DNA of 64,000 nucleotides from Darksidea phi. Lineage: Eukaryota; Ascomycota; Dothideomycetes; Pleosporales; Lentitheciaceae. A program made the position numbers and the translations under genes. Shown piece by piece: positions 20,089 to 33,000 of the stretch; the first letter of the stretch is position 1; every line of letters starts with the position of its first letter. The notes beneath the pieces were generated by a model, which saw only the letters and a program-made list of their open reading frames with translations, ran no database searches and had not been told where the DNA came from. The stretch lies in the NCBI GenBank assembly GCA_030770425.1, contig JASJFT010000016.1, forward strand, positions 364,478 to 428,477. The letters run 5' to 3'.

Positions 20089-22426
20089 TCACTGCCCCCC
20101 AGCCTCTGGCTCCACGAATTCCACCAACGCCGTGCCTGCTTTACAAAGATCCTGTATTAACTATTAGCATTCATTTCCTCCCTTTCCAGAGGCATGGATA
20201 CACTTACTCCCGCTTTGTGCACGACCCTTTCTATAATCCCATCGACAGGACTCCTTATAACCGTCTCCATCTTCATGCTCTCAATCACCACCAACGGCTG
20301 ATCCTTCTTCACCTCATCCCCCTCTTTGACCTCTACTCTTAGCACTTTGCATGGCATGGGCGCCAGCACGCTATTCGTTACATCTTTCACACCCAACGCC
20401 TTCTCTGCCCAATTGGGAAGGGCCAGTTGGAGGCGGTATTGACGGCCTTGTTGGAAGAGAGTTAGACGGTCTGAGTCGCGGATAAACGTTGTGGAAAGCC
20501 GTGTGTGGGGGTAGAATGTACAGAGAGTGTTGGTGGTGGGAGAGAAGGTGCTTGTTACGTTGGTATATGTTCGGGAGCCCACGATGATATCGAACTTTGA
20601 GGGGGCGGTTTGGTGGATAGCAATGTTGGTAGATTGAGTGTTGGTTTTGCCGTCAGCAGGTATTTCGACAAGGCGAACTTCTCGTCGTTGGAAGCCACTG
20701 CCAAACCCAGCCGCTGTGATAGGTGGTCCAGAAAACGGATCACGGTTTAATAGTGAGATCTCCTGAAGTGCGAGACCAAGCGCAGCTTGTGCGTAGACTT
20801 CTGGTGCGGGAGGTTCGGGCGTGAAGAGTTCTGCGTGGTGTTTCTGGATATAGCCTGTCTCGACGTTCCCAGCGATAAAGTCGGAGCTAATGCATATCTT
20901 TTTGAGAAATTCGATGTTAGTGATCGGTCCCGCGACCTCGTACTCTTCTAATGCAGCGCGCAGTTTCTGTATCGCAGCTTCTCGAGTCGGGCCTTGCACG
21001 ATGAGCTTCGCGATCATGGGATCGTAGTGAGATGAGACCTCATCTCCAGCAACAAAACCCGCGTCTATCCGTACGGTTGGTGTTGGCTCGGGTGTGCGTA
21101 GATGCAGCAATAGACCTGAGTCTGGAATGAAGTTCATGTCGGGGTTCTCTGCGTATATCCGTGCTTCAATAGCCGCACCCCGCTCTTTGATCCTCTGCTC
21201 GACCTCTTGCTGGCTAAGTGGTAGTCGGCCGCCCTCCGCTACGATGAGCTGCCACCGCACGAGGTCTTCTCCTGTTACCATCTCAGTAACGGGGTGCTCA
21301 ACCTGCAGGCGTGTGTTCATCTCCATGAAGAAGAACTCGCCACTGTCGTTGTCGAAGATGAACTCCACGGTCCCGGCACCTTCATACTTCACGGCTAGCG
21401 CAGCCGCTCTGGCTTTTTCCCATATATCTTGTCGGATCTCTTCTTTCAGATGCGGGGCAGGCGATTCTTCCAAGATCTTCTGATGTCTTCGCTGGATGCT
21501 GCAATCACGCTCACCCAACGCTACACAATTGCCATGCTTATCTGCAAATACCTGCACTTCGATATGCCTAGGCGTGGTAATATACTTCTCCACCAGCATC
21601 ACTTCATCACCAAAAGAGTTCCGTGCTTCTGATTTGGCGGATGCGAGTTGATCAAAGAACTCTTCCGGCTTGTTGACAATCCTCATTCCTTTCCCACCTC
21701 CACCTTTAACAGCCTTGAGCAGGACCGGATACCCGATCTTTGCTGCCTCGCCTTTCAAGTATTCTGGATCCTGGTTCGAGCCGTGATATCCCGGGATGCA
21801 TGGTACGCCAGCTGCTGTCATGATGTCCTTGGACTCACTTTAACTGTCCGTCAGCGCATGCCTCCAACCAACCTTACAGCCGCATACCTCTTGCTTCCCA
21901 TGGATTCAATCGCCTGCCATGGTGGTCCAATGAATGTCAGGCCGGCTTCTGTGCACTTGCGCGCAAACGTAGGGTTCTCACTCAGCTGCAGCGCGATCAG
22001 TATGCACAATTTACCGTGTCCAACTCATGGTACTATACAAATCCATAGCCCGGATGTATGCCCTGACAGCCCTGCTCCTGTGCAATCTTTATTATCCGGT
22101 CACCATCCAAATATGCGGAAACATCTCCGAGATTCACAGCATACGGCGAGCTTAATGCGTGCTGCGATCGTGCATCGGGATCCGTATAGAGGGTCGTTGT
22201 TCGGATACCATACTCAGCCGCTGTTCGACCCACTCGTCTGGCACCACTATCAGCACGATTGCTCTGGAGTGCTCGGGGATTCCTCTTACAGGGCAATTTC
22301 GCCGCGATTTGCTATGAGGACAGAGGTAAGCGGCTTAACCACTGCAGCTGTTGTAGAGCTGTAACGGACGGCATTGGTCGCTCGGAGCTGGCGTGAAAGA
22401 TGGGTGGACTTCCGTACAGCGCGCAT
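20089..22426 (-). CDS. mccA: Methylcrotonoyl-CoA carboxylase alpha (biotin) subunit, mitochondrial
   Basis: Five exons on the minus strand (22426-22290, 22237-22039, 21985-21888, 21837-20208, 20151-20089) give 708 residues. The first 35 residues (MRAVRKSTHLSRQLRAT..) are Arg/Ser-rich and lack acidic residues, a good mitochondrial presequence. The biotin carboxylase domain follows: SVLIANRGEIALRV, HPGYGFLSENPTFA, the ATP-grasp loop KGGGGKGMR, and EMNTRLQVEHPVTE. A middle BT-type linker leads to a biotinyl domain with ESMKMETV; the biotinylated lysine is about K667, and Ser replaces the usual Ala before MKM. With the beta subunit, encoded elsewhere, the enzyme carboxylates 3-methylcrotonyl-CoA in leucine breakdown. 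Propionyl- or acetyl-CoA carboxylase is less likely given the length and layout. Introns are 50-56 bp. The last exon restores the end DLCKAGTALVEFVEPEAGGQ. Confidence 0.95.
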
Positions 22427-22958
22427 TATCACGAATGACTAGAACGAGGGAAAGAGAAGAGTGCAGAGCTTTTCAGAGCATTGTTTGCTGGGGATACTGA
22501 AGGGTAAGTAGGAAGGTGCCTCGGCGTGAGTAAAGCCGCCGCCAGCCGTACCCCAGACTTGGCAGACGCAATCCGCAGCGGCGAGGGGCTCGCGTGTTTA
22601 CTCGGAGGAGGCTTCAATATCAACATCCGCGCTGCTCATCAGGAACCATCTCAGGACGCACGCAAACTACGCCTGTCCGGCCCGAAGAAGGTGCCTGTTG
22701 TGCCCCCAACTTCCGCGAGCGCACGGGGCCAGTGCCTGCATTCCACGTCAATCCGCCACAGCCGCCCTCCTCCGCGCCGTCACGACATCTCAGTCATCGA
22801 AACCCGTATCAACCATCGAGTCTTCCTCACGAGCAGGATCTGATACGTCACTCTACTACTGCACGTCTTGTTACCGACCCCAGCGCCTGTCTTCCGTGCA
22901 CAACAAAGGCCTTTGTACGACCGCGCGGGCTTATGCGACTTTCCGTCTTGCAGTCAAG
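22427..22958. promoter_or_regulatory. Divergent promoter MCC-alpha / acidic nuclear protein
   Basis: The two start codons are 532 bp apart and point away from each other. The plus-strand frame of the downstream gene is open back to 22698, so an upstream start in this region cannot be excluded. I prefer the ATG at 22959 because the translation before it has no protein-like composition. Confidence 0.5.
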
Positions 22959-24167
22959 ATGAGCGACTACGGTGACGACTACTCAGACTATGGGGAGGAC
23001 TGGTTGTATATTGAGGAGGAATACATAGTCGCCGACGATCTCGCAGAACACGCGGTGCCATCGCCTCCTCCGACCGTCTATGACGATGACATGCTGGATT
23101 GGGACCGCTTCGATTACTTCAATGATCTTGAATATGCGTCGGACGGCTACGACAACGCGAGCTTCGAGCCAAACAACGGCGCTAGTGCTGCAAAGATAGG
23201 CCAGAAGAGGAAACGCGGTGCAACAGCAACTCGTGGACGGAAGAAGCAGCGGCTCACCAACCCACGCGCACTAGGTCAGGGCGATTCGACTATGCTTTGC
23301 AACTCGCCCATCGTCTGGCGCTCACAGGCGAATCGCGCCCCGAAGCTAAGGATGCTGGCGGAGAATGCGGAGTCATACGCGCTGATGAAGAACTGGCGGG
23401 AGAAGGTGGTCGACACATCTGAATGGGTCCAGCAATCGTCGGATGCGGCATCCCCGGGAATATCGTCTTCGAAGGGAGGCAAAGCTCACGCTTCCTCTAG
23501 ATCCGAGCTCGTGTCACCCGCGCCAGAAGCAGATGTTGACGAAGAAGAGGAAGATGCTGGCATTGACCCTGGAGCGTTGATGGCAGTCTTGCAAGAGCGC
23601 CTCGCTGCTGCCGGAGGTCCGCTCCACGGAATGGACCCACAGCAATTGCTAGACTTTGCGATGCGTATGGCAACCGACAAAGATGCTGGTGATGACATCG
23701 CTGGTGAAATGGCAGACGAATTGCTAGGTCAGGGCGATGAGGACGAGGAGGATGAGGAAGCTGAAGAGAAGCTCTTGTCCTGGGTCGCCCAACAGCGGAA
23801 CACAAGCAAGCCGAATGGGAATTCTCTGGCGGTTGCATCAACACCCAAGTTCCCAGTTGCAAGCCGTAACGGTAAACGTCCACCGACTCCGCCATCTTCT
23901 GAGGCGAATCGCAGCGTTTGTGTTGCGGATGAGATCATGGGGAATGTTGGGCCAGGCACAGAAAACACCGCTGCTTTCACGAAGAACAACAGCTTGGAGG
24001 TCGAGCAAGTGTCTCGCAAGCGCAAGGCAACCGATGCCACCAATGCTGAAAACTCTACCACCACTGCAAAGAGACGTGCAACGAGGTCTTACGAAGCACC
24101 CACAACCTCCAGTCAGGCCAGAACCACCGCTCCCAGGACGACGAGGAGCCGACGCGTCAAGCGTTGA
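22959..24167 (+). CDS. Acidic, probably nuclear protein of unknown function
   Basis: Single exon, 402 residues, starting MSDYGDDYSDYGEDWLYIEE. The N-terminal 75 residues are very rich in Asp, Glu and Tyr. Then comes a strong basic patch QKRKRGATATRGRKKQR that looks like a nuclear localisation signal, and a short conserved-looking stretch with SPIVWRSQANRAPKLRMLAE and LMKNWREKV (about residues 115-150). The middle has a helical segment (PGALMAVLQERLAAAGG) and another acidic run; the C-terminus is Ser/Thr/Arg/Lys-rich and ends TTRSRRVKR. No enzymatic motif is seen. The mix of acidic tail and basic patches fits a chromatin- or ribosome-biogenesis-associated protein, but that is only inference. 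It is head-to-head with MCC-alpha. Confidence 0.75.
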   Translation: MSDYGDDYSDYGEDWLYIEEEYIVADDLAEHAVPSPPPTVYDDDMLDWDRFDYFNDLEYASDGYDNASFEPNNGASAAKIGQKRKRGATATRGRKKQRLTNPRALGQGDSTMLCNSPIVWRSQANRAPKLRMLAENAESYALMKNWREKVVDTSEWVQQSSDAASPGISSSKGGKAHASSRSELVSPAPEADVDEEEEDAGIDPGALMAVLQERLAAAGGPLHGMDPQQLLDFAMRMATDKDAGDDIAGEMADELLGQGDEDEEDEEAEEKLLSWVAQQRNTSKPNGNSLAVASTPKFPVASRNGKRPPTPPSSEANRSVCVADEIMGNVGPGTENTAAFTKNNSLEVEQVSRKRKATDATNAENSTTTAKRRATRSYEAPTTSSQARTTAPRTTRSRRVKR

Positions 24168-26640
24168 GTTCATGTGCAGCACGCATCGGATCACAGTTAT
24201 CAAACGGGTTCGTTTCGAATTGCTTCGCGCCTACAAAGATGGATCAATTGAAGTATTGAATCAAAAGCAACTTCTGGACCGGTCCTCTATGGTTTCAGCA
24301 GTGCAATCGTACGTCACTCAAGCGAGATCGCCTCCGACCGTGTTTCGACTACCGCATATGAAGCGCCTCAGGGTTGAGGTAGCATTTGCACTTCAAGTCT
24401 AGGGAGGTGATCGTTGACTTGCGGAGGTTAATGTAGGGTGCTCTGCTATGCCCGCGTTCCAATACTAGGGCAGGCAATTGGAGCACATCTTAACATCAAG
24501 GATAATGCTGGGTTGGATGAGGTCGAAGGAACACCGGTATACCTGTACACATGACAGCCTAGGCCACAATAATGAAGCAAATGACAATGAAGCAACCACG
24601 TCCAATCCCGCTTCCTTCTCGGTGATATCAGCTGACTGTCACACTAATGGCATCCATCGCTCCAGTCTTCAGTAATATTGCCACCAGCTGATGTAGCATG
24701 CGAACCAGCTTGCCCATGTCTCCTCCAGTTCGTGGCGCAAGCACATACCCTGTTGTCGCTCAGGAACGCGCAGTTATCCTCCACCAATACATTTAGCCAT
24801 ACGTTCCACTGCACGCACGGTTCTCCCATGAACATGTCCTATCTCAACGTCTGCACACACCCACACCCACACACACGCACACCGCAATGCAATACAATGC
24901 AATGCAATGCAATGCAAAAAAAATCGCTACCACCTCCCTCCCCCTTTACCCACAAAACCTAACATTACGATCAAACCACGTGAGAGATGAGAGATGAGAG
25001 GTACCCACCCTTCTCCCCCTTCCCCCTCCCTGATTCGTCCAACCCAACCGGCGCGAGCGAAAACCGCACGCACCCACTACGCACCACGCACCACGCAACC
25101 ACGTTTTTTGACAGCCTCCCCCGCCTCTCCCGCCCGGCAACGTCCAGAAACGAGCAACCATGCTCGAGCTTCGCGCCAACACACGCCGGGAACCGAGCGC
25201 ACGCGCCGTAGCGCGGTGGGCGCGCCCCGGGGTTTTTCGGTCAAATTGTTATCAGTACCTGGCTTTCGTTTTTGTTTTTGGTTGTTGCCGGTGACGATCA
25301 CGGGAATTGCGGATTGCGTGAGAGGATTGGGAATGGACGGGAAGGGGAGCGGAGATTTAGGTAATTAGAGGGGATTACTGTCTGCTTGCATGAAAGTACA
25401 TGTAAGCGTATTATCGCGGCGGCGGGGTTTGGTTAAAGTACGCTCGATAAAGCGCCCCGTTATTGTAGCGCAGGCTCGCGCTGTGTGACGAACCACTACC
25501 GCCGCCGCCGCCACCACCACCACCATGGCACCTCTGGTTGCACGGGAAAGGCGCATGGGCGTCTGGGGGGACATGGTGTTTCCGCGTGACCCGCTGTCAT
25601 CTGGTAGGCAACCTGACAAGCCAGGACTTCCTTACTGGATCCATGTGTGCCTGACGCCTATCGCCTCAGCTAAAAGGACCTTCCCTGCACGCTAAGCCCA
25701 GGTAATGTTTGGAAGCGATACTTTATCCCCACAACGAACCATCTTGTGGCTGTAGCCATGGCTATTATGCGCACGCTTGAGAGTTATGAACGGGATGAAG
25801 GATTGTGGATGATGCCGTTTCATCGTCGGTTGATTTGGGGTGCGTCTTCCGTCGTCTTAACGGTTACGGATGGGATGTTGCCTGTTCTATGAGATTAGAG
25901 GTGCATTAGGTTCCGAGGAGTACGGAGTATTGTGACTGTGAACAGCTCCCAGGGGCAGAGTGATACCAAAATGTGTCTATAGTTGTATGTAATTGTCTCA
26001 CGACCTGCTTATTCACTACCTCTACCGCCTGCTAGAAAAAAGGGCCGAGACGAAGAGAGATTCGAAGACGCAATTACGTCTAGCAACTGGGCCCACCCAG
26101 GCCGTTCCATCCGGTGCCATTCGTGAAACATTTTCCCGTCCCATAGTTGTCCTCCCGGTCATCAAAGTAGACAGAATCCGCTCGAAAGGTAATTAAAAAA
26201 GAGCTCGTACAGGATATAAAACAAAATGAAGATGTATGGTTAGCGCAGACAGACGCAGGCAAGATCGGTTGCCATGCAAGAGAAACATAACTTGCACGAC
26301 AACTGGGTATATATCAATGCCTGTACATGAGGTCGGGTGCGTATGAATTCGAGGTGAGTGAGGTGCTTCCATGTCGATGACGGTGAGAAAGCGGTGTATC
26401 CAAATCCGTAGTGACAGTGACGAGTACGCGCAGTCCTGAAACACAGTGGTATTTGTGAAACCAAGGGCTGGGGTATCGACGAGGAACAAAGAGTGACGCT
26501 GCCGCAGGTGATGGGTTCCGTGACTAAAAGAGTAATCAACCCCGGCTGTACCGTTGGGGCCCCTGGCTAGGTTCTCGAAAAAGCGGGTTCGGCTGCAGGT
26601 GCGCGACCAGGGCATCTCCACTCGCACATGGCCGGCACTT
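24168..26640. other. Convergent intergenic region, 2.5 kb
   Basis: Lies between the stop codon of the acidic protein gene (plus) and that of the MedA-like gene (minus). It contains a CA-rich and AATGC-repeat tract (24853-24916), a pyrimidine-rich block (about 24930-25150) and a GCC/ACC trinucleotide run near 25500-25525. Open frames up to 171 codons occur (for example 26708-26193 minus), but they overlap the end of the MedA-like gene or lack protein-like composition. I call no gene. Confidence 0.45.
24884..24916. repeat. AATGC pentanucleotide microsatellite
   Basis: Six units of the type AATGC, with one AATAC variant, are followed directly by eight A residues. A CA-rich stretch with CACACC steps precedes it from about 24853. 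It is an ordinary slippage-type microsatellite in intergenic DNA. Confidence 0.85.
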
Positions 26641-29600
26641 TTAAGGCGAGCTGTCGCGCCCTCTCTTTTTGTTCTTCTCGATCCTCTCGTTCCACCTACG
26701 CTTTCCAACGCGGGTTTCGAAGTGTGGCGCTACTGATACGACATCTTGGCCAGCGCCCATTATGCTGCTTCGCATCTTGTTGCGATACGCATCGACTGAT
26801 AAAGGTCAGTATCCTCATCCAGTCGTTGCCGAGTTCATTCACTTACGTGACTTTTGCAGAAACAGTGTTCGCCCCGCGAAAACTCGGCTTTGGCTCCAAC
26901 TCATACGATACCCGAGATCGTTGAGAGTAATCTCCTTGGACCTCTTCGCTCGTGTCAAGCGCGGCTTGGGAACAGTAGTCTCACCATCGAGTGTGGGTAC
27001 AGGGACAGTGGTGCGCCCCGCCAATGGGAAGCTTGGATCGCTCTCATTGTCCGGCTCGTCCTCGTGGCTGAATACCTTGCTGCCCCGGGGGCTTGCTGGT
27101 GGGGAGGTCATTTGCATGGCGAAGTAGCTTCGCGGAAACACTGAATTGATTTTCCGGTACGAGTCGGGCATCTCTTCCATCTTGACGCTGTCAAGGGTGA
27201 CTCGCACGCGCACTCTGGTTCCACGTTGGGCATCGTCGACGAGGATAAACTTCCGTCGCTTAGACTCAGGTAGGTCGCCGAATATGGCTACTTTGCGCTC
27301 TTCTTCGTCTTGGTCTTGCTTTGACACTGGAACACCCGAAGCATGTCGCGACGGCGGGTGGTGGCCCATTGCATCGTGTATTGGTGGCATGCCGCTTGAT
27401 CCCGCTACGGAGTCGCTTGTTGGATACGTAGGGTAGAAATTCTGAGACTGTCGCACGTCATCGGGAGGAGACTGTCCGTTCGGCGCTTGGTGATGGTGCG
27501 TATTCGCTTCTAGGCGCCTATTAGCTGTGAACAAAAGAAATTGACTCGCACGACAAATGAGGCATGGTGATGCTAATCTCCTTGCGCCAGCAAAACAGAC
27601 ATGTGCAGTGTGGGTAGTGTATGTGTGTATGGGGCAGTGGTATCAAGGGGGAATTACAACCAAGGAGTGTGTAATGTACATGTAGTGCAGGAACGACAGG
27701 TATCATTGAACATCCGACAAATTTGCGCCTATCGCAACATCACATCTGAGGAAACATACCGCTAACGTCATTACTACCTCCCTGAGGTCCTCCTGTGTGC
27801 TCATGGTGATGGTGCATCGGGGTTCCGCCCATGCTCATGCTCGGCTGTTGGGGTGGTGCTGGCATGCCGGCTGAATTCGGGACCCCAGGCGCAGCGGGAC
27901 CACCTGGTCCAGCCATGTGGTTGCCATGCGTCGCTTGAACTGCCTTGCGGTTGTTCATCTTGGCCATCCTCCGCACTCGTCGACTCCTCAACCGTGGGTC
28001 TTGGTTGCTGTTCCGCCAGCTGTCGACTGCTCGTTGAATCAGCCCGCGCTTGCCTCGCAGACACGGGTTCAGCTGTGCAAGAGCCCAGCCTACAGTATTG
28101 CACTCGGTCTCATAGTGCAGACGGTTTCCTTTGTACTGATCCTTGTTGCAACACGCGCGGGGGTACACGCAGTTTTCCGTCTTGAACTCCTGGGGAAGAT
28201 CGTCGACGCTGATCGACTCTACATCGCAGCGGATCGTATACTCCATCTTCACTCGATCACGCGAATACTCAAAAGCTATCCACTGCACTCCGTTCTGGTC
28301 CTGTCTCACCACTAAAGGCGTAGTCGCGGGAATAGGTCCGGGTGCGGCATTCGGATTTACAGTTGCCGCTGAAGGTGGTCCATTATGCATGCCAGGCGTT
28401 CCGACCGGAGGGGCTTGCGGTGGGGCTTGCGGCGGACCGAGCCCTGAGGGCGGTCGTTGCAAAGGCGTCTGTGGCATGCGTGACTTTGGGCTTCCGGTCA
28501 TTCCTGGGGTCTGGGGATGCGGCTGGTGAGGGTGAGGATGGTGGATTTGCTGGCCTTGCTGATGCGACATGAGGAGCGAACTTGTCGTCATTTGCTGCTG
28601 TTGGGGCTGCTGTTGCTGCTGTGAAGATGGGTGCTGCGGGTAGGGTGATGGCTGTGGCACTCCCGCTGATCCATATGGAGTGTAGTACATGGAAGGCGGC
28701 ATCTGGCTAGGCGGCTGCCCGTAAATGGGCCTGCCATGCTGGTCATGCTGAGGTGATTGAACTGAGGCTGGCGAATTTGACTGTGGGGTGTGGTAAGATA
28801 TTGGCGGGAACCCCGACCGATTCATGGTGGCGGCGGCCATGAGCTCTGGTGTTTCTGCTGCGGGAGTCAGTCGAGGTTACTCGGTTCAGGCGGGGCCAAG
28901 AGTCGGTGGTGAGCGCCACAACATCCGGCCTTTCAACAGCGCGTCTGGTTATTTTGCGACGCGTATTTCCACCTGTCGATGGCTAAAGAACGTACCTGAG
29001 GACGAATAGTTGCTCGGTGCACTGTTTGTGCTATACGGGCTTGGGTGTGCCGGGTAGTAGGGCACTTCCTGCTGCTGCGGTCCTGGCGGACCCTGGAGCT
29101 GCTGGACGTAGGGTGATTGATGAGGCTGGGCCTGGGGGTTAGAAGGATGCGGCGACGGATAGTGAGCCTGGACCGGGGACTGGGCGGGCGGTGGCTGGTG
29201 AGGCGAGCCGGGACGATGTTGCTGGTGGTGTTGGGGGTGGTGTTGTGCGTGGTGCTGCTGGTGATGCTGGATAGCGCCGGGCCGCGGATGGTGTTGCGGA
29301 TGGTGGGTTGGCGGTGGCAAGCCCTGGGCCGGGTGGGGGTGATGCTGGGAGGCGCACCCCAAGTCAGCAGCGTGCGGTGAGCAGCAACGAGTTGTTGCGA
29401 AAGAGAGGCGTCGATCGGAAAAAAAAGATAGACAGGCGGCAGGGGACGGCGGGATGCAACGGCGATATGCGAGGGGCAGGGTGCAGAGAGACTGGACAGT
29501 AGGGAATAGTTTATAGGATTAGGAGGAGGGGCTAGAGAAGGAAGCGCGCGACGTCTTTGGCCTTTGCCAACACAGCAGATGGAGCTCTGGGGTTTCGCTC

Positions 29601-30040
29601 AGGGCGCGCAGGGTTCCCGCTGCGTGCGTCTGGATGACAGAGACCAGGAGAGGGCCGGGTGCGACAGGGAAGTGCAGGGAAGAGGAGGCGGTTTGGGTAG
29701 CAGGGCTGCTTGGCAGGAGCATACCATGTAGGCCGTCGCGCGCGCTGGCTGGGGTAACTGGGACGTGGGTGCGGCTTGCAGAGGCTGCAGCAGCATGCAA
29801 AAGCGCGAGGATGCGCGAGGATGCGCGAGGATGAGCGAGGGCTGGCGACAGCGACAGGCAGGCTTCGCGAAGCCCAAACTGCAACGGTCGAGGCGGGCGG
29901 TGGTGCGGCGGGCGAGGGGCAGCGGGCGGCAGGGCAGGGGAGGGAGCAGAGCAGAAGCAACTCACCATTCTCTGCGCCGCTACAGGCGCCGGCTCTTCCT
30001 TATACTTCCGGGCCCTATCTGGGGCATGCGACTGCGACAT
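26641..30040 (-). CDS. medA: MedA/Acon-3/Acr1-type developmental regulator (Medusa-like)
   Basis: Five exons on the minus strand (30040-29966, 29344-28996, 28857-27760, 27524-26847, 26795-26641) join in frame to 784 residues. Exon 1 encodes only 25 residues, and the 621-bp intron after it is far longer than all others here. The first half is rich in His, Gln, Pro and Tyr, with Q and HQ runs. The conserved core starts QWIAFEYSRDRVKMEYTIRC and continues ENCVYPRACC, YETECNTVGWALAQLNPCLR and IQRAVDSWRNSNQDPRLRSR. A second conserved block has KRRKFILVDDAQRGTRVRVRV, DSYRKINSVFPRSYF and LNDLGYRMSWSQSRVFAGR. I recognise these as the MedA family, which shapes conidiophore development and adherence in Aspergillus and other moulds and is nuclear. 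The identification is from memory of family blocks; the spliced C-terminus ends HFETRVGKRRWNERIEKN.. Confidence 0.8.
29801..29840. repeat. 10-bp tandem repeat inside MedA-like intron 1
   Basis: Near-perfect copies of the unit GCGCGAGGAT lie within the 621-bp first intron of the MedA-like gene; the last copy differs by one base (GAGCGAGG). Confidence 0.75.
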
Positions 30041-33000
30041 TGTTATTGCTGCTACCGTCGGTGGTGTCGAGGAACCGGCGGCGAAGGCCCGGGCGCGGGC
30101 GCGGGCGACGAGGGTGCAGTTGGGTGCAGTAGCGTAGCCTGCGCAATTTCACGCACCAGGAGCAGCGCCGCTAGAGAGGAGGGCCAGGAGACGATGAATG
30201 GCAGAGGCGGCCGTGGGTGCGCCGAGGGTGGAGCAGGCGTGAAATAAACGTAAAACAACTAACGCCTCCCGGCCGTGCCAGCCACCTCCCTGCTCTGCCT
30301 GCACGCCCGGACGAGGAGCCCTTTTGGGCACCGGCCGGGGGTCAGGATCGCCGGCTGGGCGTGCAGGGGGTGCGGCCTTCGCAGTGGGCGACGGGGAACA
30401 GGGCCTGGGCGACGACGGATGGGGCTGGCGGCGCGGACGAGAGACGAAGCAGAAGCAGACGAGCACGAAGGAGGAGGAGGCGGCGGGGAAGGAGACGGAG
30501 AAGACTGGGCGCGCGCACGCGGTTGACCGCCTGTCGTGGCGCAACAGCTTCGATATGGAGCCTCAGAGGCCTCCTCCCTATGCATGCCCGCCGCCCGCAG
30601 CCCGCAGCCCGCACACCGCACACCGCACCGCACCGCACCACACCACACCACACCACGCGCACACACACACACATCATCATCGTCATCACGTACACCGGGC
30701 AGAACAGAACAGGCAGCAGCAGCGACGGCCCGCTCGTCGCTGCCTCGGGTAAATGAGCGCACCGGGCAGCTGCGACCTGCGCCTGCGGCCATGCGCCTGC
30801 GACTTGCGACCTGGTAGAAGATTCACCTTCTGCTTACAGCGCCCCTGCAGCCCGCCCTTATGCTCCTGGTCCATCCGCCCACCCACACCACACCACACCA
30901 CGCCCCCTCTGCATATCGCTTCTTGCGGCCCTGGCTGCGCCCGGCAGAACCTTGGGAGTCGCGCCACAGCTTCATGCCTGCCCGCTTCTCGAGTCCTTCT
31001 CCACACCCGCTAGCCTAGTCGACCGTTGTGCTGTTGCACACAGCGACCCCACCGTCCGCACCTCGATCGGCCGTGGCGCCCAACGCCCAACGGCATCACC
31101 AGCGGCTGTGGGCGCCATGTGTCGGCCTAGCCCGGATCGGCCGCGCGCCCTCGGAAATGCCATTTGGAAGCGCTCGCAGGAGAGATCGCATCAGGGGGCC
31201 GGTTCCGCGACCAGCTCTTCATGCGCCCGGCGGCCGTGCGCGTAGGGCGAGTGAGCCCGTTGGCGGACCCGGCAGATAGTGTTTTTTGCCCATCCTTGAG
31301 CCCTGTGCTATAATAAGTTAAATTGCCGTCATGCTCGGGCGCGCATTCACGCGTCGCAGCAAACAACACGCGCTCGCTGAATAGCCGTCTAGGCGGCGCT
31401 GATAGTCGCGAGATTGAACAATCACGTCCGATGTCGCCCGGTTTCAGACGGGCTCCCAGCCGTTGCCGCTTGCACCTCTGGCTCTCAGCATGAAACCGGC
31501 TGCGCGCGTTCGCCGCATGCCGAGCTCTCCGGTTGGCAGCTTTCCAGAAGAACACGCGACGGAAACACGCTGCGATTGACGTGTCGTTGGCGTGGCCCCG
31601 GGCAGATCGTGACATGGGACGTGATTAAGTAATGCGTGGAATGCGGAGAACCCCTGAGGGCATCGTGTTGGCCTGCTCAGCGACAAGGGCGACAAGTCAG
31701 GTACCGAGCGACCAGCAACTCTAAATGAACGCCAGCTGGACGTCAAGAGTCTTCTCAGAACGCAGAACGCAGAACAGCAACAATACACCATTGCATCGAC
31801 TGCTCGCTCCGCGCCAGCACAGCGAGCGCTTCGCGCGCCCGTCAGCTGCTCAACTGCCGGCCGCAAGCGCGTCTTCAGTCAGTGGCAACGATAACGTGCC
31901 TCCCGGTGGTCACACAAGCCTTACCGGGCTCGGTATCGCACTGACGCGGTAGCCCACGCTTTCGAAAGCATCACGCGTAGCACAAGATGGGGAAGCCACA
32001 TGGAGATGGATTCCTCTCGAGTCGCTGTACAACCACAGCCGTCGCCTCTTCAGCCCGCCGCCTTGCCAGTCGCACGGTAACTCAAGGTGCTCTACGGCGA
32101 CGTGCATCCGCGAAAGGGTCAGCTGTCGCTGCTGTCATGTGGGCTCGAGCTTCCATCGCACTCACATCGCGGCGGCATGGTTCCGAGATACCATCACATA
32201 ACCAAACACCACGTCTTCGCCGGAGATTTTGCCGCTCAAGCGAGCGGACATGATCAAAGCTTATCGAGCGGGAGGGCATGTCCATGGTCGCCAAAATGGC
32301 CATTGACCATGGCAGGGATTCTGTATTCGACAACAACGGTGGGCGATCGCAGGGGGCTTGGTGGTGGCTGGCATCCCATGTTCAAGGATCGCGACTCGTC
32401 CCGCAACTTTACCCCCAGCGAACGAACCCGGCAGGGCCTCCACGCCCGGATATGCCCTCGTCGTACGCTTCGCTCGTTTTTCTTCGCATCGCAATGCAGC
32501 GCAGAGGCAATTCAACGGCGCTCATTGGACGCGCTGCGGCCATTTTCCCGCAATTCTTTCCCCAAGTAATATGAAAGCGCAGCAGCAATCAATATCGCCT
32601 GCGCGGTCCACTATTGCCGGAGCTTTTCACCCTTGTTTGAAACGGACTAGCCCCCCGGCTGAAATGCTTAGCGATCGACATGCGCGTTCGAGGGGGGCCG
32701 TTTTCTGCCAGAGGCGAAGTTCGGCAGGGTCGTCATCCGTCCGCACACCATACGCAATGCGCTGCAGCGCGCAAGAATGGCCTTATGGCCGGATGGGTAC
32801 AGCAGCAACTCCGACGCTCGACTGTATGCACTCTGTGCCGCCGTCCCTTCCACCAGGTCGAGGGAGACGACGCGTTGGAACAAGTTGTTTACAGGCTCCA
32901 GGCCGCTGACAGGTGTGGGAGATCGCCATCAGGGCCCCTCGACCTTGCTTCCCGCCTTCCCTTGAGGGTTGCCTTCGCGCCGTGGAGCACCCTCACCGAT

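Noticed and set aside
29519..29965. Long continuation of the MedA-like first exon frame (to 29519)
   Set aside because: The first 25 codons are a good exon ending at GTGAGT; the following Cys/Ala/Pro/Arg-rich translation is intron sequence and the next conserved exon begins at 29344.
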